NCBI GenBank assembly: GCA_041161065.1 | Contig: JBEAVE010000010.1 | Location: forward strand, 124,001 to 188,000 | Length of the DNA stretch: 64,000 nt | DNA from: DYRG01 sp041161065 | Lineage (GTDB): Bacteria; Pseudomonadota; Gammaproteobacteria; Beggiatoales; Beggiatoaceae | Reading direction: 5' to 3' | Part shown: positions 16,471 to 25,368 of the stretch, piece after piece | Layout: each line of letters opens with the position of its first letter | Numbering within the stretch: the first letter of the stretch is position 1 | Made by a program: the position numbers and the translations under genes | Notes under the pieces: generated by a model | Told to the model about the DNA's origin: nothing | The model's input: the letters and a program-made list of their open reading frames with translations, nothing else | Database searches by the model: none

Positions 16471-17214
16471 TTAGAGAAACATGGCGGCAATCGCACTAAC
16501 ATTGTCGCAATGCATTCCACCGCGTTGAACGGCATCATTGACCGCATTTGAAAGATTGGTTTGTAGATGGGCGGGTTGTTTGAAAAGTTGTTCGATTTCT
16601 GGGTGCGTAATGTTTCCCCAAAAGCCGTCGCTGCACAATAAAAAACCATCACCTTGTTGAACGAGCGCGTGTTTGATTTCTAATTCAATATCTCTGTCTT
16701 TGTTTCCGCCAAGTCCTTGATAAAGGCTGTTTTGTTCGCGGTGGGTTGCCATTTCTTCTTCACGAATTTTCCCCAAATCGACCAACATTTGCACAAAAGA
16801 ATGATCTTTGGTGCGGTGAAGAAAATGGTTTTGGCGGCAATGATAAAGTCGACTATCGCCCAAATGGGTGAACCAGCCTTCTTTGTTGGTCAAATAGGCG
16901 GCGACACAAGTGCTATGCGGATCAAGGCGTTGCTGTTGCGCGATCAAGGTAATGTTGAGTTGCGCGGTGGTGAAAAATTGCCACAAAAAGGCGGGGGGTT
17001 CGTTGATGGACAGTCCTTCGTCGGTGGCGTTCCATAACTGAAGCGCGGAGTCGACAACGGCTTGTGCTGCCATTGCGCCGCCGCTGTGTCCGCCCATGCC
17101 GTCGGCGACGACCAACCAACAACGCTGTTCATCGTGGCTTATTCGCGCCAAATTCCGATCCTGCTGTTCGCGGCGACCGCCCACGTGCTCGGCTTGTGCA
17201 ATTATCCAACCCAT
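16471..17214 (-). CDS. PP2C-family serine/threonine protein phosphatase
   Basis: A 247-residue single-domain PPM phosphatase. All metal-binding motifs are present: REQQDRN near the N-terminus, VADGMGGHSGG, THLGDSRLY, LLCSDGFWG and DNVSAIAA at the C-terminus. Such proteins (Stp1/PppA) dephosphorylate targets of Hanks-type kinases, often in type VI secretion or cell-envelope regulation. No kinase, FHA or T6SS gene is adjacent, so the partner is unknown. It is convergent with the TonB receptor, with 2 bp between stops. Codons around 16900-17210 are G+C-rich. Confidence 0.92.
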   Translation of the reverse strand: MGWIIAQAEHVGGRREQQDRNLARISHDEQRCWLVVADGMGGHSGGAMAAQAVVDSALQLWNATDEGLSINEPPAFLWQFFTTAQLNITLIAQQQRLDPHSTCVAAYLTNKEGWFTHLGDSRLYHCRQNHFLHRTKDHSFVQMLVDLGKIREEEMATHREQNSLYQGLGGNKDRDIELEIKHALVQQGDGFLLCSDGFWGNITHPEIEQLFKQPAHLQTNLSNAVNDAVQRGGMHCDNVSAIAAMFL

Positions 17215-17364
17215 TTGTGTGCCATCTTTTTTAGTGAGAAACGACCTTTATAGGATACCGTCGAAAGTGACCTTTTCACAAGGGTGTTTTTATTTGTCTT
17301 GCGTGCTTGTAAAACCCTGAAATTACATTAAAATATCAAATAAATAACCTTTTTAGGAGGCACA

Positions 17365-18408
17365 ATGTCGTTAGGTCCCATTATGTTAGATGTCGCGGGC
17401 ACAACGCTCTCTGATCAAGATCGCCAACTTCTTCAACACCCATTGGTCGGCGGGGTGATTTTGTTTAGCCGCAATTTCCAATCGATTGAACAACTTACCC
17501 AATTAACCCACGACATTCATACACTGCGATCGCCCCCATTATTGATTGCGGTCGATCACGAAGGCGGGCGGGTTCAGCGGTTTCGGGAAGGTTTTACGAC
17601 GTTGCCGCCGTGCGCAATTTACGGGGAATTATTCGACCAAAATCCCGATCGAGCGGTTGAAATCACCGAACAAGCGGGGTGGTTATTGGCGACGGAATTG
17701 CGGGCGGGGGGTGTCGATTTGAGTTTCGCCCCGATTTTAGATGTCCATCGCGGAATCAGCAAAGTCATTGATAATCGGGCATTTCATCGTGACCCCGACA
17801 CGATTTCACAACTCGCCAACGCCCTGATGCAAGGCATGAAACGCGCGGGCATGGCGGCGGTCGGCAAACATTTTCCCGGGCACGGCGGGGTGATCGAAGA
17901 TTCGCATCATGAATTACCCATCGATCAACGCCCGTTTGCGGATTTGCTATTGGACGATTTAGTGCCCTTTCAACGCCTGATTCATTACGGATTGCCCGCG
18001 ATCATGACCGCCCATTTGCGATTTCCCGCGTTTGACGATCAGCCCGTGAGTTTTTCGGAAAAATGGTTGAAAACCGTGTTGCGCGGCGATATGGGCTTTC
18101 AGGGGGCGATTTTTAGCGATGATTTAAGTATGGGCGGCGCGGCGGGCGCGGGGTCGATTGTGGATCGGTGTCGATTGGCGTTGAATGCGGGCTGCGATAT
18201 GATCTTGATTTGTAACGATCGTCCTGCCGCCATCGACGCGATCACCCATTTGGGGCATTGGGAATCGCCCGCGTCACAAATTCGATTGTTGCGTTTGCAC
18301 GGGCGAGAACATTGGGATTGGCAAAAACTCCGCAAAAATCCCGATTGGAAAGATGCCACGCAACTGATTTCTTCACTCGAAACCAATCCTGAACTCGCTT
18401 TGGTTTGA
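17365..18408 (+). CDS. nagZ: beta-N-acetylhexosaminidase NagZ
   Basis: A 347-residue cytoplasmic glycoside hydrolase family 3 enzyme that removes GlcNAc from muropeptides during peptidoglycan recycling. It contains the NagZ signature KHFPGHGGVIEDSHHELP, with the flexible catalytic His loop, and the nucleophile Asp in FSDDLSM near residue 252. GGAGG lies 6 bp before the ATG. The length is usual for NagZ. The gene is noticeably G+C-rich and CGAT-rich relative to its neighbours. napF follows after 60 bp. Confidence 0.96.
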   Translation: MSLGPIMLDVAGTTLSDQDRQLLQHPLVGGVILFSRNFQSIEQLTQLTHDIHTLRSPPLLIAVDHEGGRVQRFREGFTTLPPCAIYGELFDQNPDRAVEITEQAGWLLATELRAGGVDLSFAPILDVHRGISKVIDNRAFHRDPDTISQLANALMQGMKRAGMAAVGKHFPGHGGVIEDSHHELPIDQRPFADLLLDDLVPFQRLIHYGLPAIMTAHLRFPAFDDQPVSFSEKWLKTVLRGDMGFQGAIFSDDLSMGGAAGAGSIVDRCRLALNAGCDMILICNDRPAAIDAITHLGHWESPASQIRLLRLHGREHWDWQKLRKNPDWKDATQLISSLETNPELALV

Positions 18409-18468
18409 TTTTAAGAGCCCGCGCCGCCATTGATTAGCATATCAATAACTACTAAAGTGAGAACCAAC

Positions 18469-18948
18469 ATGGCATTAAGTCGGCGGGCATTTCTACGGGG
18501 GCGCGAAGTGGCGATTCGTCCGCCTTGGGCAATTGAAGAGGAACAATTCGTCAAAACCTGCAGCCATTGCGGCGATTGCGTGCGTTTGTGTCCCACTCAA
18601 ATTTTAGAACGCGGACAGGGTAGTTTTCCTAAAATCAATTTTGAAGAAGGCGAGTGCACGTTTTGTGGAGAATGCGCAAAGAACTGTCGAACAAAAGCCT
18701 TGCGTTTCTCTGAAGAAAAACCCGTTTGGAATCTCAAAGCCTTCATTTCAACTACCTGTTTGTCGATGCAAGGAACAACCTGTCGAAGTTGCGCCGAACA
18801 ATGTGGAGAGCAAGCGATTCATTTTTTATTACAAGTCGGCGGAATTGCAACGCCTCAAGTGGATTTCAATCAATGCACCGGTTGCGGCGCGTGTTTTCGG
18901 GTTTGTCCCACACAATCCATTCAAATCAAAACGCAAACAACTTGCTAA
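18469..18948 (+). CDS. napF: ferredoxin-type protein NapF
   Basis: About 159 residues starting MALSRRAFLRG, a short twin-arginine-like N-terminus usual in NapF. Three ferredoxin-type clusters follow: CSHCGDCVRLCP, CTFCGECAKNC with a Cys-rich CRSCAEQC stretch, and CTGCGACFRVCP. NapF is a cytoplasmic iron-sulfur protein thought to help mature or supply electrons to the periplasmic nitrate reductase NapA. The ATG at 18469 with GTGAGA upstream gives the family N-terminus; an ATG-less extension upstream is not needed. No napA, napB, napC or napD is nearby, so this is an orphan copy or the nap genes lie elsewhere. Confidence 0.88.
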   Translation: MALSRRAFLRGREVAIRPPWAIEEEQFVKTCSHCGDCVRLCPTQILERGQGSFPKINFEEGECTFCGECAKNCRTKALRFSEEKPVWNLKAFISTTCLSMQGTTCRSCAEQCGEQAIHFLLQVGGIATPQVDFNQCTGCGACFRVCPTQSIQIKTQTTC

Positions 18949-18977
18949 GCATATCGGCATAACAAGTTGTTTCTATT
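18936..18977. terminator. probable hairpin terminator between napF and mtnA
   Basis: AACAACTTG and CAAGTTGTT form a 9 bp stem with an 18-base loop, followed by a T-rich run on the plus strand. The left arm overlaps the last codons of napF. It separates the convergent napF and mtnA. Confidence 0.5.
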
Positions 18978-20015
18978 TTATTGCAATAATGCTTGCATTT
19001 TCTCTAAAGAAGGGTTTTCAACTACGCCGCGCTCGGTGACGATCACATCAATCAAATCGGCGGGCGTAACATCGAAGGCGGGATTCCACGCAGTTGCGCC
19101 GTTTGCTGCAATGCTTTGACCTTTCAATTCAAGCACTTCCGAAGCCGCGCGCTGTTCAATGGGAATTGCAGAACCATCGAGCAGTTTCATATCAATTGTC
19201 GATGTCGGCGCAACCACCATGAATTTAACCCCATGATATTTCGCAAGAATTGCCAAATTATACGTGCCAATTTTATTCGCCACATCGCCGTTTGCAGTAA
19301 TTCGATCCGCGCCCACAATCACCCATTTAATGGACTTTTCACGCATTAATGCCGCCGCCGCGCCTTCGACAATTAACGTCACCGGAATTTGATCTTGCAC
19401 CAATTCCCACGCGGTCAAACGCGCACCTTGCATCCAAGGTCTTGTTTCATCAGCGAAAACTTGCGGAATGTTCCCCGCTCGATACGCGCTTCGAATCACG
19501 CCCAACGCTGTTCCATAACCGCCTGTTGCTAAACTGCCTGTATTACAATGGGTTAGCACATTACTGTCGGGTTCAATAAACGCCGCGCCCAACTCACCCA
19601 TGCGATAATTATCAGCAATATCAGCCTCATAAATGCGTTGCGCCTCATTTAATAAAGCGGCATCATCGTAATTCGTTGAATCAGCAATGATTTTCCGCAT
19701 TTTATCGAGTGCCCAACATAAATTAATTGCGGTCGGACGAGAATCAGCGAGGAGTTGTAAATCCTTTTCGATCAACGACTTCCAATTATTTTGATCCTGC
19801 GCAAACGCTTGACGAGCCGCTAAAACCACTCCAAATGCAGCAGTAATTCCAATCGCAGGCGCACCGCGCACCACCATCTCTTTGATTGCATTAGCGATTT
19901 CTGCTGCTGTTTGCAAAGTTAAATATCGCGTTTCGTGCGGCAAAACCCGTTGATCGAGCAACTGTAAGGCGTTTTCTTTCCAAATAATGGCGCGTAAATT
20001 ATCGTAAGTATCCAT
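18978..20015 (-). CDS. mtnA: S-methyl-5-thioribose-1-phosphate isomerase
   Basis: A 345-residue member of the eIF2B-like family with KEMVVRGAPAIGITAAFG near residue 50, the catalytic Cys in VLTHCNTGSLATGG and GADRITANGDVANKIGTY, where the Asp acts in isomerisation. It converts methylthioribose-1-phosphate to methylthioribulose-1-phosphate in methionine salvage. It is the last gene of a tight leftward block and follows the carbonic anhydrase by 7 bp. No other salvage genes are in the window; metH is 26 kb away. Confidence 0.95.
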   Translation of the reverse strand: MDTYDNLRAIIWKENALQLLDQRVLPHETRYLTLQTAAEIANAIKEMVVRGAPAIGITAAFGVVLAARQAFAQDQNNWKSLIEKDLQLLADSRPTAINLCWALDKMRKIIADSTNYDDAALLNEAQRIYEADIADNYRMGELGAAFIEPDSNVLTHCNTGSLATGGYGTALGVIRSAYRAGNIPQVFADETRPWMQGARLTAWELVQDQIPVTLIVEGAAAALMREKSIKWVIVGADRITANGDVANKIGTYNLAILAKYHGVKFMVVAPTSTIDMKLLDGSAIPIEQRAASEVLELKGQSIAANGATAWNPAFDVTPADLIDVIVTERGVVENPSLEKMQALLQ

Positions 20016-20022
20016 TTCAACT

Positions 20023-20763
20023 TTATTTCAAAATAGGTCGAGCATTAATGGTTTGTAAAGGGCGCGCATTGTCATGTTTTATCCAGCCTTTGAATTGTTG
20101 AACTTGCGCGGGAGAAACAGTTAAAGGTTTCTTCATAACAAACCACCGCACACCTTCAGAACAAGGTGGGGTTGTCAAAGAACCATTAAAACGAAAATAA
20201 TCTTTAATTTCTGGCAATAAATTTAATGGGTTAATTTCTTGAGAAAGTTTGACCGATTCATTGGGTTTCTCAGAAACACTTTTCCAAATCGTATCAATTA
20301 AGGAATTTTCATTGCCCACATCAAACATCACCCCAATGACAGCCAATGCCCCGTTGTCATCTTTATGCACCAAATGCAATTCTAAAGGAAATGTTTTACC
20401 ATTGATTTGATTTTCACTGGGTGCATGGAAATGAAATTGCACTAATTTAAACGTTTTTGCATCAACCGTTATTGTACTACCTTGTGGGTAATCAACTTGA
20501 ATCGTATGCCCATTATTAATAACAGAGGAAATTGCGTTTTGATAAATGAATTGTAACGGTGATAATTCTGCTTCAATCATGTCGCTTTCTATAAGGTTAA
20601 TCGGTGTTTGATTTTTACCTATTTCACACATAACAAATTCAGGTTTCAACTTGCCCCATTGCGAGGGATTTCCAACCCCTTCATAACTCCAATGTACAGC
20701 TTCATCTGCACAAACACATTGACTGATTGCAAAACTTAATACAACACTGTGCCATATTTTCAT
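20023..20763 (-). CDS. periplasmic alpha-class carbonic anhydrase
   Basis: A 246-residue exported protein with a signal peptide of about 19 residues. The three zinc histidines are His111 and His113 in QFHFHAPSE and His130 in ELHLVH. His86 in NNGHT corresponds to the proton shuttle His64 of animal enzymes. SLTTPPCSEGV supplies the substrate-pocket threonine and the Cys that normally pairs with an N-terminal Cys (Cys46 here). It interconverts CO2 and bicarbonate in the periplasm. A GGAG site precedes the ATG. Its place 10 bp after the universal stress gene and downstream of soxB suggests a link between thiosulfate oxidation and carbon supply or pH. Confidence 0.95.
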   Translation of the reverse strand: MKIWHSVVLSFAISQCVCADEAVHWSYEGVGNPSQWGKLKPEFVMCEIGKNQTPINLIESDMIEAELSPLQFIYQNAISSVINNGHTIQVDYPQGSTITVDAKTFKLVQFHFHAPSENQINGKTFPLELHLVHKDDNGALAVIGVMFDVGNENSLIDTIWKSVSEKPNESVKLSQEINPLNLLPEIKDYFRFNGSLTTPPCSEGVRWFVMKKPLTVSPAQVQQFKGWIKHDNARPLQTINARPILK

Positions 20764-20773
20764 AAAAAAACTC

Positions 20774-21268
20774 CTAAATTTGATTAAAAGACGGAACGAT
20801 TAAAACAGGAATTTGTGACAAATGTGTCACTCGACGAACAGTTGAACCCACTAACATTTCTCCAACCACCGACTGATGATGCGTACCCATAACAATTACA
20901 TCAACTTTTTCTTTGATGCTTTGCTCAACGATTATTTTAGCAGGTGCGCCTTCTAAAATCACGATTTTATCAAACAATTCTTTGGCATTTGTTACCAACT
21001 GAGATTCTTCATGGTAGAAATCATTTAAGCGTTTCTGAAGATTGCTTTTAATAGTTTCTAGGGCTTCTTGATGCAACTGTTGAATGTCGGCTTGAGAAAT
21101 ATAGGTTTCTAATAAAGCCACGCCGACATTATTCAAGGGTTCAATTGCGTGCAATAACATCACCGTTGCTTGACATTGTTGCGCTAAACTCATTGCGTAA
21201 CGAAAGGTAATTTTAGCGTGTTCATTCAAATCCAACGCGCATAAAATCTTCTTAATTTTCAGCAGCAT
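20774..21268 (-). CDS. universal stress protein (UspA-like)
   Basis: About 164 residues with one Usp domain: KIKKILCALDLNEHA at the first strand, a long central helix region, VDVIVMGTHH, then GEMLVGSTVRRV and a final IPVLIVPS strand. The nucleotide loop normally reads G-x2-G-x9-G-S; here the second Gly is His (GTHH), so ATP binding is uncertain. Starts at 21277 and 21268 are both possible; the latter fits the family length and follows the soxB stop closely. These proteins respond to starvation and redox stress. It belongs to the soxB-carbonic anhydrase block. Confidence 0.87.
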   Translation of the reverse strand: MLLKIKKILCALDLNEHAKITFRYAMSLAQQCQATVMLLHAIEPLNNVGVALLETYISQADIQQLHQEALETIKSNLQKRLNDFYHEESQLVTNAKELFDKIVILEGAPAKIIVEQSIKEKVDVIVMGTHHQSVVGEMLVGSTVRRVTHLSQIPVLIVPSFNQI

Positions 21269-21269
21269 A

Positions 21270-22994
21270 TTATGCATCAATACCGATAATTTTAGGGTGG
21301 TTGAATTTAGTTAATTTCACGGTTTTCATATCGCGCAAATAACTCGCCACCGTATCCCAAACTGGTTCACCCGCCGATTGAGAACCAACCGTCGACCAAC
21401 CAGCCACTTTATATTTCTTCGTTGCTTCAATTAAATTACCATCATCTAAGGTCATATTTGAAATCCGTTTGCCCATTTCTTCAAGCGGATTACAAACATA
21501 ATCCAAACCACCCACTCTCACCATATCTCCTCCTTGCTGACGATAAGGGTCACGATTAAACAAATTATCGCACACGTCCTCTAAAATCATTTTAAGTTCT
21601 TCACCCGACATTTCTCTCACATAGGTTTCTGGATAAGTCATTGCAGTTTGATCTAAAACGTGTTCCATTGTAATCGTTTGATTGGGAAGAACGGTTGTTC
21701 CCCAACGAAAGCCCGGGGATAAAGCAATTTGAGCATCGTTCTTCGCACGCAAGGCATTGCAAATCACTTGATCAAACGTGCCATTAAAATTACCCCGTCG
21801 ATAGAGCAATTCTTCTGTTGTAGCGAGAGGAACTTGTAATTTTTCTAAGAAAGGCGCGCGGGTTTTTTCAATGAATTTACTCATTTCTGGATCGGCGGGC
21901 AACATATTTGCAAACACGGGTAGCAAACGGTAATGATAACCCGCGACTTTGTTATCTTTCACATCAAAATCTAAAACCCCGACAAATTTACCATTTGAAC
22001 CCGCATTGGTCACTAAGGTTATTCCTTGAGGATTTTTGATTTCAACCGGCATAGGAACGCCGTCATGCGTGTGACCACCCAAAATAACATTTATTCCGCT
22101 AATTCGAGACGCTAATTTCAAATCCACATCCATACCATTATGTGAAATCAAAACGATTACTGAAGGCTTTTCTTTTTCTTTAATTTGATCAACTAAGGAT
22201 TGTAAGGCTTCTTCATCAATACCAAATGTCCAATTTGGAATAAAACGCGCAGGATTTGCAATCGGCGTGTAAGGAAATGCTTGCCCAATAACGGCGACTC
22301 GAACACCGTTTAATTCTTTAATTGTATAGGGTTTGAAAGCACGATAAGAATCGCTGTCATAAGGGTGTTGATAATCAAAGCTAGCTTCTTCTTTAACCTT
22401 GATATTTTGTGCAACGAAATCGCCTTTGAATGCTTTGAGATTCTCAAAAATTTCGGTTTCTAAATAGGTAAATTCCCAATGTCCCGTCATTATATCAACG
22501 CCGAGCAAATTACAGGCTTCAACCATATCTTTTCCTCGAGTCCACAATGCTGTTCCAGAACCCTGCCAAGTATCGCCGCCGTCTAATAAAAGGGTTTTCT
22601 CACTTCCAAAAGAACCACGTAATTGTTTGATTAAAGTTGCTAAGTGTGCAAATCCACCTACTTTCCCATAAGTCTTTGCGGCTTCTGCAAAATTCAAATA
22701 GGTTAAAGCGTGGGCATCTAAAGAATTCGGTTGAATATTGAAATGTGAAAGGAGTTTGTCACCCACTAAATGCGGAGCTTTTCCAGACATTTCATGCACG
22801 CCAATATTAACATTAGGTTCACGGAAATAAATCGGTAACAATTGCGCGTGAGAATCGGTGATATGTAACAAACGCACATTTCCGAAATTAGGGAGATTAT
22901 AATAATCAGAGGAATTAGCGTAAGTTTTGGGTAACAAACCTGCTACCGCAGCGGCACTTAATAACTGTAGGAATTGGCGGCGATCGATCATCAT
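21270..22994 (-). CDS. soxB: thiosulfohydrolase SoxB
   Basis: A 574-residue 5'-nucleotidase-family enzyme with a twin-arginine type N-terminus (DRRQFLQLL followed by a hydrophobic stretch), consistent with Tat export to the periplasm. Dimetal site motifs are ITDSHAQ, LLDGGDTWQGSG, ISHNGMDVD and LGGHTHDG; the SoxB-specific GHWEFTY segment replaces the usual GNHE. SoxB hydrolyses sulfate from thiosulfate bound to SoxYZ. AGAGG lies upstream of the ATG. soxA, soxX, soxY and soxZ are not in this window; a separate soxB is common in organisms with a truncated Sox system that store sulfur globules. Confidence 0.95.
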   Translation of the reverse strand: MMIDRRQFLQLLSAAAVAGLLPKTYANSSDYYNLPNFGNVRLLHITDSHAQLLPIYFREPNVNIGVHEMSGKAPHLVGDKLLSHFNIQPNSLDAHALTYLNFAEAAKTYGKVGGFAHLATLIKQLRGSFGSEKTLLLDGGDTWQGSGTALWTRGKDMVEACNLLGVDIMTGHWEFTYLETEIFENLKAFKGDFVAQNIKVKEEASFDYQHPYDSDSYRAFKPYTIKELNGVRVAVIGQAFPYTPIANPARFIPNWTFGIDEEALQSLVDQIKEKEKPSVIVLISHNGMDVDLKLASRISGINVILGGHTHDGVPMPVEIKNPQGITLVTNAGSNGKFVGVLDFDVKDNKVAGYHYRLLPVFANMLPADPEMSKFIEKTRAPFLEKLQVPLATTEELLYRRGNFNGTFDQVICNALRAKNDAQIALSPGFRWGTTVLPNQTITMEHVLDQTAMTYPETYVREMSGEELKMILEDVCDNLFNRDPYRQQGGDMVRVGGLDYVCNPLEEMGKRISNMTLDDGNLIEATKKYKVAGWSTVGSQSAGEPVWDTVASYLRDMKTVKLTKFNHPKIIGIDA

Positions 22995-23005
22995 AAGAAG
23001 TTCCT

Positions 23006-23962
23006 CTAATTATTGGAAGAAATTGGATTGGTTTGAGTATTTGTCGAGGGGTTTTCATCGACATAGAAACGAATATCTGGAGATTGCGTTTGTGTTGGAT
23101 TGGTTAAAATCCATTTGCTATTGGATTTTAATTCTTGCGTCATTAAATAATCCAAATATTTAGAAGAAATACTGGGATATTTGTTCATTTCTTCTAACAT
23201 CATTTTAATGGCGGTTTGTTTGGCTTGAGCAGTTTCAACCAATTGATATTTCTCGGCTTCGGTTTTCTTTTGAGCATCGTAGAAATTCGCATCGGCGAGG
23301 ATTTTCTTTTGCAAGGCTTCTTCTTTTGCGCCGGCGGTTTTTTCTTCCGTGACCATGCGTTGTTTAATCGCTTCTTGCACTTCTTGCGGCGGATAAGTTC
23401 CTTGAATTTGCACCAATTTGAAACTCACGCCATAATCCTTTTCTTTTGCTTGCAATTCTAACATAATTTTTTGATTCATTTGGGTACGATTTTTCATCAC
23501 TTCATTCATTGGAATAGCATTGACAATATCGCGTAATTTTCCTTGTACGAATTCAGTTAAAATTTGATCGGGTTGAATAATATCTAAATGGTATTTTCTA
23601 GGATCGCTAATAGTATAAGTGTATTGCAAAGAAATTTTAATAATAACATTATCTTGCGTCATTGCATCGATGTGTTCAATATAGCCTTGACGTTCTCTGA
23701 CCGAAATGCGTGTAACATAATCAATTAACGGTAATTTGAAATGCAGTCCGGGTTCAACAGTTTCTATGTATCTTCCCAACCGCATATACAAACCTTTTTG
23801 ATCTTGTTGAACAATATCAACAAAACTATTTAAGGTGATGAGCAATATTTGCCAACTAATGAAAAGAACAACTAGAACAATTCCCCATTGGAAAATGGGT
23901 AGTTTATGTTGAAGAAAAGGCGCGGAAATTTTATCTTTTAGTGAAATAATCAGGTTAATCAT
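23006..23962 (-). CDS. SPFH/Band 7 membrane protein (HflC/prohibitin-like)
   Basis: About 318 residues: a single N-terminal membrane segment (about 25-48), a Band 7 domain with GLYMRLGRYIETVEPGLHFK and RERQGYIEHIDAMTQD, and a long charged coiled-coil region rich in E, K and Q (about 195-275). HflC-type proteins form large membrane rings that modulate FtsH. It is not paired with an hflK partner here. The ATG at 23962 is preferred over the GTG one codon before it. soxB follows after 11 bp, so this gene probably heads the sox-carbonic anhydrase transcript. Confidence 0.86.
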   Translation of the reverse strand: MINLIISLKDKISAPFLQHKLPIFQWGIVLVVLFISWQILLITLNSFVDIVQQDQKGLYMRLGRYIETVEPGLHFKLPLIDYVTRISVRERQGYIEHIDAMTQDNVIIKISLQYTYTISDPRKYHLDIIQPDQILTEFVQGKLRDIVNAIPMNEVMKNRTQMNQKIMLELQAKEKDYGVSFKLVQIQGTYPPQEVQEAIKQRMVTEEKTAGAKEEALQKKILADANFYDAQKKTEAEKYQLVETAQAKQTAIKMMLEEMNKYPSISSKYLDYLMTQELKSNSKWILTNPTQTQSPDIRFYVDENPSTNTQTNPISSNN

Positions 23963-24021
23963 CACAAATCTACCTTTTTGAAAAGGGACGCGGGCTTTTA
24001 TTTTGACAGAAAAAAAGCCAT

Positions 24022-24044
24022 AAAAAAAGGCGCATTTCGCGCCT
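24022..24044 (-). terminator. rho-independent terminator of rpmE
   Basis: On the minus strand AGGCGC, a 5-base loop and GCGCCT are followed by seven T residues, 17 bp after the rpmE stop. Confidence 0.8.
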
Positions 24045-24061
24045 CTTTTCGACTCTGTCGC

Positions 24062-24268
24062 CTATTTTATACCGTATTTGCGGCGGAATTTATCCACTCG
24101 ACCGCCGGTGTCAATCATTTTTTGCTGACCGGTGTAAAAAGGGTGACAAGCAGAACAAACGTCGACGTGTAAAGAGGGCTTACCCAGCGTGGAGCGGGTC
24201 GTGAAAGTGTGCCCACAGCTACAAGTGACGCTAACATCTGCATATTTGGGGTGAATGCCGGAACGCAT
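24062..24268 (-). CDS. rpmE: 50S ribosomal protein L31 (zinc-binding form)
   Basis: A 68-residue protein beginning MRSGIHPKYADV with the four cysteines of the zinc-binding form (CSC and CSAC) and HPFYTG, the L31 signature. The ATG at 24268, with GAGG 5 bp upstream, replaces an earlier in-frame codon that would add five residues. Zinc-containing L31 is often exchanged for a zinc-free paralogue under zinc limitation. It is a single-gene unit with its own terminator. Confidence 0.97.
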   Translation of the reverse strand: MRSGIHPKYADVSVTCSCGHTFTTRSTLGKPSLHVDVCSACHPFYTGQQKMIDTGGRVDKFRRKYGIK

Positions 24269-24592
24269 AGAAACCTCGCTCACAAATTTTGCTATAGATA
24301 AACCGTTAAGGATAACATGATTTTACTCTTTTAGCAATTATTTGCGTTCGCGCGCCATGACATAAAACCACCAATCCTTCATGGATAAAACAAACGAAAA
24401 AAAACGATTGGAATCGTTTAGAAATAATGAAAAAAGGGTTCAACCTGTTTAGGGAAACAAAAATAGGGTGGCGGTATGATTGAAGATAAATTATCTTTAT
24501 ATTTCAATAATTTAGAGTGGTATTTCATGCTATTTTGCATCACTATTCGTGTTTCTAATTCCCACGCGCGAACATGGGAACTAGAAATAAAC
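24269..24592. other. intergenic region, no convincing gene
   Basis: About 320 bp between rpmE and the Cys-Pro-repeat protein. It should contain the rpmE promoter, but no clear -35/-10 pair stands out. A possible 62-codon reading frame at its distal end has no family resemblance and no ribosome binding site, so it is not called. Confidence 0.4.
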
Positions 24593-25243
24593 TTAGCGTT
24601 GAACAACTTTGCTCAAATCTAAATCAAATACAAATGCACCACTGCGTTGTTGCATTTCAATATCATAATTAAAAACTTGTGGTGTTCCTCCAAAAGGGGG
24701 TGTCATTGAAACGCCTAAGTTAGGAATTATCAAACGACCTGTGTTGAAATTAAAGGTTGATTTATCCGTTGTAACCGTTGGACAAGAAGGAATTGTCGGA
24801 CAGGTTGGAACGGTAGGGCAAGTTACAACGGGACAGGTTGGTGTTGAAGATGCAAGAGGAGTAATGGTCGCACTCCAACCACAAGCCCCCCCACAACTGC
24901 CGTCACCTGCTCCAGTCCATGAACCAGAAACCTTTCCATCACTCGTAATTGTACCCTTATAATTTTGTGTTGAACCTTGATTTTCCCCTGATAAATAACG
25001 AGTTATCGATACAGTATTGCCACTTATTGTCCCTTCGAGTTTATCAATATTGCCGGCATAGGGCTTTCCATCAAGCCACCAATAGGCTGAACCATGAATG
25101 CGCCCATTACTAACCCCAATTGCCCAATCTCCGACGACTCGACCGTCATGATTATCATATTTCCAAAATCCTTGAATATCAGTAGCTTGTGCTGAAGTTA
25201 TTGTCAATGAAAATAAAAATCCCGCGAAACCTAAACGTTTCAT
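24593..25243 (-). CDS. exported protein of unknown function with Cys-Pro repeats
   Basis: A 216-residue protein with a signal peptide (about 1-20, cut after QAT or nearby). Residues 22-130 alternate short strands rich in G, W and T, such as IQGFWKYDNHDG and GSAYWWLDGKPY, suggesting a small beta-barrel or lipocalin-like fold. Residues 137-157 are a repeat of Cys-Pro-Thr-Val/Ile units with cysteines at 137, 142, 148 and 154, plus Cys117 and Cys121 in an SCGGAC turn. The tail contains FNFNTGRLIIPNLGV. No named family was recognised. It is divergent from an XRE regulator over a 125 bp region with nested inverted repeats, so that regulator may control it. Confidence 0.6.
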   Translation of the reverse strand: MKRLGFAGFLFSLTITSAQATDIQGFWKYDNHDGRVVGDWAIGVSNGRIHGSAYWWLDGKPYAGNIDKLEGTISGNTVSITRYLSGENQGSTQNYKGTITSDGKVSGSWTGAGDGSCGGACGWSATITPLASSTPTCPVVTCPTVPTCPTIPSCPTVTTDKSTFNFNTGRLIIPNLGVSMTPPFGGTPQVFNYDIEMQQRSGAFVFDLDLSKVVQR

Positions 25244-25298
25244 AAATCTATACTCCTTAATTAAATAAACCGTTGAAATAACAAAAAGTAGCTGTTAA

Positions 25299-25360
25299 AC
25301 TCTAAACAGGTTGGTTCTAAAAGAGAACCCAGTGTGGCTAGGAATTTGAGCAGTTAGAGT
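25299..25360. promoter_or_regulatory. nested inverted repeats in divergent promoter region
   Basis: GGTTCT (25313-25318) and AGAACC (25324-25329) form a perfect dyad. An outer pair, ACTCTAA (25299-25305) and TTAGAGT (25354-25360), surrounds it. They lie between the exported Cys-Pro protein and the XRE regulator start, a usual place for an autoregulatory operator. Confidence 0.45.
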
Positions 25361-25368
25361 GCTTATTT

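Noticed and set aside
24418..24606. Minus-strand ORF of 62 codons after the Cys-Pro protein
   Set aside because: It overlaps the end of the exported protein gene and has no ribosome binding site or recognisable sequence.
24741..24860. CRISPR-like repeats
   Set aside because: The repeated DNA encodes the Cys-Pro repeat of an exported protein; there are no unique spacers of constant length and no cas genes.
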